A stretch of DNA of 36,344 nt from Rhodobiaceae bacterium (GCA_007118805.1 SKQW01000024.1:1-36344); one strand, 5' to 3'; positions 24,628 to 31,927 are shown, counted from the first letter of the stretch. Notes: generated from the sequence alone by a model not told the origin. Made by a program: numbers and translations.

Positions 24628-25236
24628 TTACGAATCCGGCTCCTCGCCCCATAAGTCGTCGAGCCGGGCCTCGCGCCCGCAGGCGGTCTTATAGAAGAGA
24701 TACTGCACCGGATTGGTCTGATAGTAGCCCTGATGATAGTCCTCGGCGACGTAGAAGGCGCCGGCATCGGTGATCTCGGTCACGACAGGCTGGCCGAGAC
24801 GCTCGGCGACTTCCTCTCGGGACTCCTCGGCAAGGTGCCGCTGCGCATCGTCATGGACGAAGATCCCCGTGCGATAAGGACTGCCGCGATCGCAGAATTG
24901 GCCGCCGCCATCCAGGGGGTCGACGTTCCGCCAGAAGGCCTCGAGCAGGCCTTCATAGCTCACGACATCGGGGTCGTAGACCACCCGGACCGCCTCGGCG
25001 TGGCCGGTCTGCCCGGACACAACCTGCCGGTAGGTCGGATCCTCGACATGACCGCCCGTATAGCCTGACGTGGTCGACAGCACGCCATCAACCTCGTCAA
25101 AGAACTCCTCGACGCACCAGAAACAGCCACCTGCGAAGGTCGCGACCGCGCCGTCCTCGCCGGCCTCGGCTTGACCCGGCAGCGCCATCGCCATGGCGGA
25201 AAACCCAATTGCGGCAAGCACGTAGCGGCGTAGCAT
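24628..25236 (-). CDS. msrA: Exported peptide-methionine (S)-S-oxide reductase
   Basis: Reduces Met-S-sulfoxide in proteins. ATG 25236 with a GAAAGG site gives 202 residues. The first ~25 form a Sec-type signal peptide (MLRRYVLAAIGFSAMAMALP, cleavage near QAEA), so the enzyme should act in the periplasm. The catalytic motif GGCFWC has Cys38 as nucleophile. The conserved GHAEAVRVVYDP and EDYHQGYY follow, with C-terminal resolving Cys candidates in CGREARLDD. It begins 17 bases after the msrB stop, so the two stereospecific reductases form one operon. No integral-membrane MsrQ or DsbD-like electron donor is present in the window; the reductant is unknown. Confidence 0.95.
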   Translation of the reverse strand: MLRRYVLAAIGFSAMAMALPGQAEAGEDGAVATFAGGCFWCVEEFFDEVDGVLSTTSGYTGGHVEDPTYRQVVSGQTGHAEAVRVVYDPDVVSYEGLLEAFWRNVDPLDGGGQFCDRGSPYRTGIFVHDDAQRHLAEESREEVAERLGQPVVTEITDAGAFYVAEDYHQGYYQTNPVQYLFYKTACGREARLDDLWGEEPDS

Positions 25237-25253
25237 GAGCGGCCTTTCTCGGG

Positions 25254-25748
25254 TCAGGCGGGCATAAAATCCAGCGCGATGCCATTGATGCAATAGCGCA
25301 GGCCGGTCGGCGGCGGCCCATCCTCGAACACATGGCCGAGATGCCCGCCGCAACGGGCGCAATGGACCTCGGTGCGCACCATGAAGAAGCTGCGGTCCTC
25401 CTGGGTGCCGACGGCTTGATCATTCAGCGGCTCCCAGAAGCTCGGCCAGCCCGTTCTGCTGTCGTATTTGGTCTCCGACGAGAACAGCGGGTGGTCGCAG
25501 CCCACACAATGGTAAAGTCCGTCACGCTCTTCATCGTTAAGCGGGCTGGTATAGGGCCGCTCGGTGCCGTGATCGCGCAGTATGTAATATTGCTCGTCGG
25601 TCAGGCGCTCGCGCCACTCATCGTCGCTGTAGGCGATCTCGAACACGCCCGGTTCCTCCGCGTGCCCCCGCCGCAGCCAAGGATAGCCCACGGCCAAAAC
25701 ACACGTGCCGGCGAGCCCACCGGCGACGAAATGGCGGCGGTCGATCAT
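25254..25748 (-). CDS. msrB: Exported peptide-methionine (R)-S-oxide reductase
   Basis: Reduces Met-R-sulfoxide. ATG 25748 gives 164 residues; the upstream extension of the open frame lacks a good start. The N-terminus MIDRRHFVAGGLAGTCV has an Arg pair followed by a hydrophobic core, compatible with a Tat (or Sec) signal, so the enzyme is probably periplasmic like its MsrA partner. The zinc site is C81/C84 (CVGCD) and C130/C133 (CARCGGH). The catalytic Cys153 is in RYCINGIALDF. GWPSFWEPL is also conserved. It is the first gene of the msrB-msrA operon. Confidence 0.94.
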   Translation of the reverse strand: MIDRRHFVAGGLAGTCVLAVGYPWLRRGHAEEPGVFEIAYSDDEWRERLTDEQYYILRDHGTERPYTSPLNDEERDGLYHCVGCDHPLFSSETKYDSRTGWPSFWEPLNDQAVGTQEDRSFFMVRTEVHCARCGGHLGHVFEDGPPPTGLRYCINGIALDFMPA

Positions 25749-26021
25749 GGCCAATCTCCCAGACCTTCCTCTAGCGTTCCTGTGAGCGGCGCCGTTCCGC
25801 CAACTGTCGATCCTGGCGGCGGACACCCTTCTCGCAATCATGCTCCTATGTGGTTCAGCGGACGAACAAGGCGAACCAGCCACGGGCATCCTGCGTCCGG
25901 GAAGGATGGCCAACCTCCCGCCGAAAGACAATTGCGCCGCCGATCACAACGTCGTGGCTGCGCGTCGCCCCACTGCCGTTCGGTTTACTACAACCGGGGC
26001 GATCTTCCTCTCACCCGGCCC

Positions 26022-26044
26022 TTGGGCCCGACGGCGAGGCCCAA
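26022..26044 (-). terminator. Small hairpin after the Lrp/AsnC gene
   Basis: TTGGGCC (26022-26028) and GGCCCAA (26038-26044) form a perfect seven-base stem with a nine-base loop, starting two bases after the regulator's stop codon. There is no T-tract, so termination is only possible. Confidence 0.25.
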
Positions 26045-26046
26045 CG

Positions 26047-26532
26047 CTACCCGGACTCCTTGCCGGCATAATCGAGCGGCAGGGCGGTGGTATACTTGAT
26101 CTGCTCCATGGCGAAGCTGGACGAGACGTCGGCGAGATCGATCTTGGCGATCAACTTCTTGTAGAACAAATCGTAATGCTCGATGTCGGGCACCACGACG
26201 CGGAGCAGGTAATCGACCTCGCCGCTCATCCGGTAGAACTCGACAACCTCGGGGAAGTCGCTGACCACCTCGGCGAAGCGCTTCAGCCAGTCCTCGCTGT
26301 GCTGGCTGGTGCGCACCGCAACGAAGACAGTGACCCCGGCCTTCACCTTCTTGGGGTCCAGCAGTGCCACGCGGCGGCGGACGACCCCTTCCTCCTCGAG
26401 CTTCTGAATGCGCCGCCAGCACGGGGTGGTGGACAGCCCGACCCGCCGTCCCATCTCGGCGACGGGAATGGTCGAATCCTCTTGCAGGATTGCCAGGATG
26501 CGGCGGTCGATGCGGTCGAGTGTAGGAGCCAT
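26047..26532 (-). CDS. Lrp/AsnC-family transcriptional regulator
   Basis: The 161-residue protein has an N-terminal helix-turn-helix (LDRIDRRILAILQED; VAEMGRRVGLSTTPCWRRIQ) and a C-terminal RAM ligand-binding domain (FPEVVEFYRMSGEVDYLLRV). The family consists of multimeric regulators that usually bind amino acids; the effector here is unknown. The ATG at 26532 is preceded immediately by the palindrome GGAATTAATTCC and lacks a clear Shine-Dalgarno. Its promoter region contains a 19-base palindrome close to the E. coli Lrp consensus, so autoregulation is likely. No amino acid transporter or catabolic gene sits divergently, so other targets must be elsewhere. Confidence 0.94.
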   Translation of the reverse strand: MAPTLDRIDRRILAILQEDSTIPVAEMGRRVGLSTTPCWRRIQKLEEEGVVRRRVALLDPKKVKAGVTVFVAVRTSQHSEDWLKRFAEVVSDFPEVVEFYRMSGEVDYLLRVVVPDIEHYDLFYKKLIAKIDLADVSSSFAMEQIKYTTALPLDYAGKESG

Positions 26533-26544
26533 GGAATTAATTCC
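26533..26544 (-). promoter_or_regulatory. Perfect palindrome abutting the Lrp/AsnC start codon
   Basis: GGAATTAATTCC is a perfect 12-base palindrome directly before the ATG at 26532. It occupies the place where a Shine-Dalgarno would be. It could be an operator half or a small RNA hairpin limiting translation; neither is shown. Confidence 0.4.
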
Positions 26545-26600
26545 GTTCCGGGGCGCTTTCCGAGGGATTAAAAATCTAACTCAAGACCGAATTCGCCCGC

Positions 26601-26628
26601 ATGATAGAATGAAATTCTATCTTGTCTA
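26601..26628 (-). promoter_or_regulatory. Putative Lrp/AsnC gene promoter with Lrp-type operator
   Basis: On the minus strand, -35 TAGACA (26628-26623), a 16-base spacer and -10 TATCAT (26606-26601) each match consensus in five of six positions. GATAGAAT-GAA-ATTCTATC (26603-26621) is a perfect palindrome within it. Its central 15 bases match the published E. coli Lrp consensus YAGHAWATTWTDCTR except in three middle positions. A bound regulator would cover the -10 box. Confidence 0.6.
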
Positions 26629-26677
26629 GCCCGCGTCTTTAACATTTGCGACGGTCTGAGGCGTGAGAGATGCACAG

Positions 26678-27334
26678 CTAGTGTAGTTCACCCCCTCGCG
26701 GCAGCAGGCGCCGAACCTCCTGCCTCAGCGCCGGAAGCGTCTGGCTCTCGAACCAGGAATGGCGCTTGAGCCAAGCGGTGTTGCGCCATGAGGGATGCGG
26801 CAGTGGTAATATGCGGGGCCGACGATTGGCGGCGAGATGGGACCGCCAATTCGCTACCGTTTCGCTCAACCGCCCGCCGGCCTCCTTGCCCAGATGATAG
26901 CGTTGGGCATATTGGCCGACCGCCAGCACGAGCTCGAGCTGTGGCATGGCCGCGAACAGGTGGTCGTGCCAGAGCAGCCGGCATTCGCGCCGCGGTGGCA
27001 GATCGCCGCCCTTGGCGTCCTGCCCGGGAAAGCACATGCCCATGGGCACGATAGCGATGCGGGCGAGATCATAGAACTCCTCGCGACTGACCCCCATCCA
27101 GGCGCGCAGTCGCTCGCCGGACCGGTCGTCGAACGGCAGTCCCGAGGCATGAACCCGCGTGCCTGGCGCCTGCCCGGCCACGCAAAGCCGCGCCGTCGCC
27201 GACAGACGCACCACAGGACGCGGCTCGTGCGGCAGCGGCCGGCCATATCGCGGTGAATCGCGGCACACACGGCACCCGGCGACCGCGCAAGCCAGCTCGT
27301 CAAGCGCCGTTCGCCTGGAACTATCCGCCGTCAC
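26678..27334 (-). CDS. Uracil-DNA glycosylase family protein
   Basis: This 218-residue protein belongs to the COG1573-like branch of the UDG superfamily. The first active-site motif reads AGQAPGTRVHASGLPFDD (GQAPG at 54-58) and the second is HPSWRNTAW near residue 180. It would remove uracil or another damaged base from DNA. Early cysteines (C16, C21, C24) resemble, but do not fully match, the Fe-S ligands of family 4/5 UDGs, so the cluster is uncertain. The start is GTG 27334, overlapping the GST stop as GTGA, so translation is coupled to that gene. Confidence 0.85.
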   Translation of the reverse strand: MTADSSRRTALDELACAVAGCRVCRDSPRYGRPLPHEPRPVVRLSATARLCVAGQAPGTRVHASGLPFDDRSGERLRAWMGVSREEFYDLARIAIVPMGMCFPGQDAKGGDLPPRRECRLLWHDHLFAAMPQLELVLAVGQYAQRYHLGKEAGGRLSETVANWRSHLAANRRPRILPLPHPSWRNTAWLKRHSWFESQTLPALRQEVRRLLPRGGELH

Positions 27335-27954
27335 GCCGCCTTCATTGCCACGATCGCCGGGCGGCCGGCCACCTCATCGCGCCATCTGGCGAGATTGGAA
27401 AGGTTGTCCGGCACCGCCAGCTTGGCCGGCTTCATGAAGTCGAGCGCCACCAGCACGGTGATATCGGCGACGCTGTAATTTTCACCGGCGATGAACGCCC
27501 GCTCGGCAAGTTCCGCATCGAGCCAGGCGAGCGCCTTCATCGCCCTTGGCTTGTTGGCCTCGCCCCAATCGGGAATCTGCGGCACTTCCATCTTGGCCAT
27601 TGCCGGATGGAGATGGCGGAACACGAAGGTGACCGGCTGGAACAAATGAAGCTCTGCATGTCGCTGCCACATCTCGACCAGCGCCCGGCCTCGGGCATCC
27701 GTGCCGAACAGCGGGGGATCGGGGTGCAGCTCCTCAAGATAGCGGCAGATGGCGATCGATTCGGCGATCCGCGTACCGTCGTCGAGCTCCAGCACCGGGA
27801 CCCGCTGCAGCGGGTTGATCTCGGCGAACGCCGCCGAGCTGTGCTCCATCTGCCCCAGATCAACATTCGTCCGGGGTATGTCGACACCCTTCTCCGCCAG
27901 AAAGATCTCGACCCGGCGGGGATTGGGGGCGCGGGGAAAGGTGTAAAGCTTCAT
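27331..27954 (-). CDS. Glutathione S-transferase family protein
   Basis: ATG 27954 with GGAGG six bases upstream gives 207 residues. The N-terminal thioredoxin-like domain (MKLYTFPRAPNPRRVEIFLA) ends in the glutathione-binding RVPVLELDDGTRIAES, with the conserved Glu-Ser pair, and an all-helical C-terminal domain follows. The presumed catalytic Ser/Asn positions near APNPRR suggest a bacterial class, not a Tyr-type GST. The substrate is unknown. It is the promoter-proximal partner of the UDG-family gene, with which it shares four bases, and an imperfect inverted repeat lies upstream. Confidence 0.9.
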   Translation of the reverse strand: MKLYTFPRAPNPRRVEIFLAEKGVDIPRTNVDLGQMEHSSAAFAEINPLQRVPVLELDDGTRIAESIAICRYLEELHPDPPLFGTDARGRALVEMWQRHAELHLFQPVTFVFRHLHPAMAKMEVPQIPDWGEANKPRAMKALAWLDAELAERAFIAGENYSVADITVLVALDFMKPAKLAVPDNLSNLARWRDEVAGRPAIVAMKAA

Positions 27955-27976
27955 TCTACCCTCCGCTAGTGTCGTT

Positions 27977-28031
27977 GGGTTTGACATTCGTTACCAAGCT
28001 TGCAGCCGCTTCCGAAACGAACGTCAAATCC
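27977..28031. repeat. Imperfect inverted repeat upstream of the GST-UDG operon
   Basis: GGGTTTGACATTCGTT (27977-27992) and AACGAACGTCAAATCC (28016-28031) are complementary at 14 of 16 positions with 23 bases between them. Each arm contains TTTGAC. It lies 23-77 bases before the GST start codon and about 100 bases after the stop of the upstream membrane protein gene, so it may be a regulator site or a terminator hairpin. Confidence 0.45.
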
Positions 28032-28129
28032 AAGACCACACGAGATTCATAAAGTTGCCAGCATCTTTGTCGAACTGGAACTTCGTGACGACACCGCTGC
28101 GAACGATAACGAATTTCCGAATCGGGATT

Positions 28130-29341
28130 CTAGGCGTCGGCCGCGCGTTCTGCATCAGAGCGGCCCGGTGCATGCGGGTGCTGCCGAGGCGGCGGTGCAA
28201 AGACCGCCACAGCCTCCTGGCCCGACGGGGGATGCGACGTATCCGCATTGGCGCGGTCGCCTGATATCGCGTTGCGCAATCGCTGGGTCAGCGCCGTCAT
28301 CGCTTCCGGGCTCGGCCCGTCAGAACGGTGGGCTGGCCTTGTTTCCGGGATCGGTGCCGGCGCTTGGGGCGGTAACGGCGCAGCCGCTGCAGCTTGTGCT
28401 TCCGCATCGGCCGTTTCCCCTTCGCTCACGTCCGGGGGCGCGCGCTCTGGCGACGCCGGTCCTGGCGGCGGCGCCGTGCGCCCGGCCATGGCCCGTGGCT
28501 CGGGCGTGTGAGGCCGCGCTGCGGCCGGCCGGGCGGCTTCGACCCAAAGGGGTAGGCGTCCGCTGGCGGTCGCCCACAGCCCCGCGCCGGCCACCGTGAC
28601 GAGCAGCGATCCCATCGAGTAAAGTGCGATCGGATGGAACACGTGGGCCGGGCTCCAAATACCATCCCGGCCAAGCCGAATCGGGACGTCCACCCCTGGC
28701 AAGACGCCGGCCCGCACCACAAGCATGACGACGGCCGGCAGGGCCAGGGGCAACACCATTGCCGCCAGCCCGGCCAGACGGGCCACGCGGCGGTCCGGCC
28801 CTCCGACGAACTCGCGCCAGGCGGCGATGGCTGCCAGCACGGGAACAGCGTAGAGCAACAACAGGATGACCGTTGTGATTCGGGCAGCGGCTCCGGCCAG
28901 ACGCGGCCCGGGATCCGGCCCCGTGGCGGCGACCAGCCCGTCGATGGCCAGGCTCATTCGCCAGGCGAGCTCGGGCGCCGCCAGCAATGACATGCTCGCA
29001 CCGTCGATACTGTAGGCCGGCAGCAGGCAGACCAGCAGCACAAGGAGCGCCATCACCAGCACAGGGTGCCCGGCGGCGAACTGGACGGCAGGCTGGCGCG
29101 CCAGCATCGCCGCCGGCGATTCGCCAACCGCCGCAGCGCCCGGCGGCGCTTCGCTGGCATCCCTCATGAGATAGACGTCGCGGGCGCGGGGGCCGTCCGG
29201 CTCGAAGTCGACCTCGTCCCCCTTTTCCGGCGGCCTCAATTCCCGCCATTCGAAATCCGAGAAGCGGTAGCGCCGCCCGTCCCCTGCCCTGACGACGATG
29301 GCCTGTGTCGTTTTGTCGTGGCCGAGCACCCGCCCCTTCAT
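28130..29341 (-). CDS. Uncharacterised membrane protein with N-terminal OB/cold-shock-like domain and Pro-rich tail
   Basis: Residues 1 to about 60 (MKGRVLGHDKTTQAIVVRAG, RYRFSDFEWRE, KGDEVDFEPDG) resemble the small beta-barrel domain found at the N-terminus of some TM2/DUF805-type membrane proteins. Four hydrophobic segments follow at about residues 92-112, 152-175, 185-210 and 238-260. The last ~130 residues are low-complexity Pro/Ala-rich and probably disordered. An internal duplication is not evident. No function can be assigned; a soluble nucleic-acid-binding-like domain fused to a membrane anchor is unusual. ATG at 29341. It is divergent from gph. Confidence 0.8.
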   Translation of the reverse strand: MKGRVLGHDKTTQAIVVRAGDGRRYRFSDFEWRELRPPEKGDEVDFEPDGPRARDVYLMRDASEAPPGAAAVGESPAAMLARQPAVQFAAGHPVLVMALLVLLVCLLPAYSIDGASMSLLAAPELAWRMSLAIDGLVAATGPDPGPRLAGAAARITTVILLLLYAVPVLAAIAAWREFVGGPDRRVARLAGLAAMVLPLALPAVVMLVVRAGVLPGVDVPIRLGRDGIWSPAHVFHPIALYSMGSLLVTVAGAGLWATASGRLPLWVEAARPAAARPHTPEPRAMAGRTAPPPGPASPERAPPDVSEGETADAEAQAAAAAPLPPQAPAPIPETRPAHRSDGPSPEAMTALTQRLRNAISGDRANADTSHPPSGQEAVAVFAPPPRQHPHAPGRSDAERAADA

Positions 29342-29444
29342 TCTAACATCCCCCGGCGAAGAAGCCTGCGATCCTTATCACAGTCCACATTCGCGACACC
29401 ATATGCTAGGCCGACCCTCTTGAAGCACCCGAGCTTGGAGACCC

Positions 29445-30152
29445 ATGCAGCCAATCGTCGCGTTCGACCTGGACGGAACCCTCGTGGACACTGCCCCCGA
29501 TCTGCTTGCCGCCCTCGACGTGGTGCTATCCGCAGATGGGCTTCCCACCCTGCCACGGGAGCTCGGCCGAGGCATGATCGGTCATGGCGCAAAGGCCATG
29601 ATCGCCAGAGGCTTGCGCCATTTCGGCGAGACCGTGACCGAGGCGCGGCTCGAGCCGATGCACGACCGTTTCCTCGCCTATTATTGTAACCATATCGCGG
29701 ATTCGAGCCGCCCTTTTCCCGGCGCCGTGGCCGCCCTCGACCGGCTGGAGGCGGCCGGCGTGCGGCTCGTGGTGTGTACCAACAAGCTCGAGGCCCTGTC
29801 GCGGCAACTGCTGGAAGCGCTCGAGCTGGCACCCCGCTTTGCGGCGATTGTGGGTCCGGATACGCTCGGCGTGCGCAAGCCCGATCCCGCCCATGTTCTG
29901 GGGGCGATAGAACTCGGCGCCGGCGATCCGGCGCGCGCGGCCATGGTGGGCGACAGCAGCCTCGACGTGACCGCGGCGCAACGGGCCGGGGTTCCCGTGG
30001 TCGCGGTCGATTTCGGCTATCCCGAGAAGCCGGTCCAGGAGCTTGGGGCGGACGTGGTGATCGGCCATTACGATATGCTTTGGGGGGCAGTCGCCCCGCA
30101 TCTCGGCCTGGCCTCCAGCGACCCGGCGCCGGCCGGCCCCCCTTGCGCTTGA
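29445..30152 (+). CDS. gph: Phosphoglycolate phosphatase (HAD superfamily)
   Basis: Dephosphorylates 2-phosphoglycolate, a salvage product of DNA repair or Rubisco oxygenation. The 235-residue protein has all HAD motifs: DLDGTLVDT (Asp8 nucleophile, Asp10 acid/base), VVCTNK (motif II), Lys in VRKPDPAH (motif III) and MVGDSSLDV (motif IV), with an alpha-helical cap between I and II. The length fits Gph. Other small-molecule phosphatase activities of the HAD IA subfamily cannot be excluded. It is separated from the divergent membrane-protein gene by 103 bases and ends 38 bases before tRNA-Val. Confidence 0.9.
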   Translation: MQPIVAFDLDGTLVDTAPDLLAALDVVLSADGLPTLPRELGRGMIGHGAKAMIARGLRHFGETVTEARLEPMHDRFLAYYCNHIADSSRPFPGAVAALDRLEAAGVRLVVCTNKLEALSRQLLEALELAPRFAAIVGPDTLGVRKPDPAHVLGAIELGAGDPARAAMVGDSSLDVTAAQRAGVPVVAVDFGYPEKPVQELGADVVIGHYDMLWGAVAPHLGLASSDPAPAGPPCA

Positions 30153-30190
30153 CGAAACGACCGCGGCGACCTTATATCGCCGCCATTCAA

Positions 30191-30266
30191 GGGCGATTAG
30201 CTCAGTCGGTAGAGCACTGTGTTCACATCGCAGGGGTCGCTGGTTCAAGTCCAGCATCGCCCACCA
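30191..30266 (+). tRNA. tRNA-Val (anticodon CAC)
   Basis: A complete 76-base cloverleaf with encoded CCA. The acceptor stem is GGGCGAT/ATCGCCC, the D-stem GCTC/GAGC, the anticodon stem CTGTG/CGCAG with loop TTCACAT (anticodon CAC, reading GUG), and the T-stem GCTGG/CCAGC with loop TTCAAGT. All stems pair (one G-U in the anticodon stem). No clear terminator follows; a short run of A and C bases comes next. Confidence 0.97.
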
Positions 30267-30366
30267 AAAAACCCCCATTTCACAAATAGATAGATCCCGC
30301 ACCCAAGCGACCGTGTCGCCGACGATGCGCGAATCGAGGAGCGGGCGCGATCGCGCCCGCTCTCGC

Positions 30367-30666
30367 TCAGTTGTTCGGCCGGCGGCCAAAGCCGGACGGG
30401 GGCGTTCGTGGATCGGAGCAGACAATGCCGCGGCCGACGCTGGTTCCGTCCTTATAGATTGTGGTCCCGCCGCCAGGAAGGTGGGCACCGGCATTGGGCT
30501 TGCAGGCGCGCGGCGTCTCCGGCGGCACCAGGATGTCGTCGAAGCCCTGCTTGTAGGGCGCGCCCAGGGGAATGCCAGAGTTCGCCTTCGCAGCGACGGG
30601 CCCGGCCGCGCCGAGCAGCGTAACAACTGCCAGGGCAGCGGCGGTGGTTGCAATGCGGTTGTTCAT
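30367..30666 (-). CDS. Small secreted protein of unknown function
   Basis: ATG 30666 has a GAAGGAAAC purine-rich site upstream and gives 99 residues. The first ~27 are a clear Sec signal peptide (hydrophobic core AALAVVTLLGAAG, cleavage near VAAKA). The mature ~72-residue chain is Pro/Gly-rich with two cysteines (PRACKPN and GIVCSDP), which could form one disulfide. I do not recognise a family. It lies on the opposite strand to tRNA-Val and about 110 bases from the remnant VOC sequence. Confidence 0.7.
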   Translation of the reverse strand: MNNRIATTAAALAVVTLLGAAGPVAAKANSGIPLGAPYKQGFDDILVPPETPRACKPNAGAHLPGGGTTIYKDGTSVGRGIVCSDPRTPPSGFGRRPNN

Positions 30667-30777
30667 GGCACTGTTTCCTTCGCGGTTTCTGGAGCGGGCT
30701 CTTTGCCCCTCCGTGCCCCGAAGGTGACGCATGGCGGCTGCCGACTCTGTGCAATCGGTCACGCGCCGAACCCGTCC

Positions 30778-30849
30778 TCAGCGATGGCTGATGAACTCCG
30801 GAAGTGCGCCATCGGGATTGCGGAAATAGACGATCGGTCCTGAGACCCA
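30778..30849 (-). pseudogene. C-terminal remnant of a VOC/glyoxalase-family gene
   Basis: In the minus frame ending at a TGA at 30780-30778 the DNA reads GPIVYFRNPDG followed by LPEFISHR. This matches the typical last strand of glyoxalase/bleomycin-resistance-like proteins (xxYFRDPDGNxxEF). The remaining ~22 codons begin at the stop of the FAH-family gene, and no N-terminal part is present. I read it as debris of a gene truncated when the FAH gene became its neighbour; a chance match is possible. Confidence 0.45.
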
Positions 30850-30851
30850 TC

Positions 30852-31733
30852 TCAGCGCGCGGCGAAATCCTGTTCATCCACCACAGGGTTTCGCAGAATG
30901 CCGATGCCCTCGATCTCGACCTCGACAACATCGCCCGGCTTCATCCAGAGCTGGGGCTGACGGGCATGGCCGACGCCGGACGGCGTGCCCATGGCGATCA
31001 TGTCGCCCGGCTCCAGCGTCGCGATCTCCGACAGGATCTCGATGGTCCGCGCGACCGAGAAGATCATGTCGGAGGTATCGCTATCCTGCAGCACCTCACC
31101 GTTCAGCCTTGTCTGCACGCGCAAGCCGGAGCCGCCTTGCGGCAGCTCGTCCGGCGTCACCACCACCGGTCCCACCGGGCCCGTTCCGTCGAAGTTCTTG
31201 CCGGCCGTCCATTGCTTGGTGCGGCGCTGGAATTCGCGGACCGACACGTCGTTGAAGGCGGTGTAGCCGATGACATGGTTGAGTGCCTCGGCCTGCTTGA
31301 TATGGCGTCCGCGCTTGCCGATCACCACCATGAGCTCGACCTCGTAGTCGAGCGTGTCCGAGGCGGCCGGCCGGATGACCGGCTCGCCGGCGGCGACGAG
31401 ACTGGTGGGAAAGCGCACGAAGAGCTCGGGATAGGTCGGGATCTCATGGCCGCCCTCCTTGGCATGGAGGGCGTAGTTCAGGCCAAGGCAGATGATCTTG
31501 CCCGGGCGCGCCACCGGAACGAGCGGCGTGAGGGACTCCAGGTCCCTGCGCGCGCTGCCGGGCGCCGACGCCAATTTGCCGGCCAAGTCCTTGATCTCGC
31601 CGGGGTCGGCCGCGAACCAGTCCTCGAGCGTGCGGCGCTCGGTGAGCCCCGACGCGGTCAGATCAATCGCTTCATCGCCAAGAACAACGGCCAGCGAGCG
31701 GGTTCCATTGTCGTCGTAAGCCAGAAATCGCAC
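30852..31733 (-). CDS. Fumarylacetoacetate hydrolase family protein
   Basis: GTG 31733 with GAGGAG six bases upstream gives 293 residues, the usual length; an upstream frame extension is not supported. The C-terminal FAH domain contains the metal ligands E131 and E133 in LDYEVELMVVIG and D162 in TAFNDVSVRE. A GLNYALHA motif precedes it. The family includes 2-keto-4-pentenoate hydratases, HHDD isomerases, acylpyruvate hydrolases and ureidoglycolate lyases, so the substrate is unresolved. It is divergent from dinB. A truncated VOC remnant follows its stop codon directly. Confidence 0.9.
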   Translation of the reverse strand: MRFLAYDDNGTRSLAVVLGDEAIDLTASGLTERRTLEDWFAADPGEIKDLAGKLASAPGSARRDLESLTPLVPVARPGKIICLGLNYALHAKEGGHEIPTYPELFVRFPTSLVAAGEPVIRPAASDTLDYEVELMVVIGKRGRHIKQAEALNHVIGYTAFNDVSVREFQRRTKQWTAGKNFDGTGPVGPVVVTPDELPQGGSGLRVQTRLNGEVLQDSDTSDMIFSVARTIEILSEIATLEPGDMIAMGTPSGVGHARQPQLWMKPGDVVEVEIEGIGILRNPVVDEQDFAAR

Positions 31734-31877
31734 CTTGAGCTCCTCAACTGTTTTGCAAAGGGAGAGCCGGGGCGGCTTGATAGCAGGGCGCAGCAGGAGG
31801 GGAAAGCGCGGCGCCCGGATCAACTGAGCTGCAAGGAGCGGGCGTGTCAGGCTTGCATTGGCCGCAGCGCCCGGTAA

Positions 31878-31892
31878 ATTCACCGTTTGTTC
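31878..31892 (+). promoter_or_regulatory. Candidate LexA (SOS) box before dinB
   Basis: ATTC-ACCGTTT-GTTC differs at one position from the alphaproteobacterial LexA consensus GTTC-N7-GTTC. It lies 36 bases before the dinB ATG, where SOS boxes usually are. dinB-type genes are often SOS-controlled. Confidence 0.4.
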
Positions 31893-31927
31893 CATAAGGC
31901 AAACCGAGTCGACGAGCGAGGGCCCGG

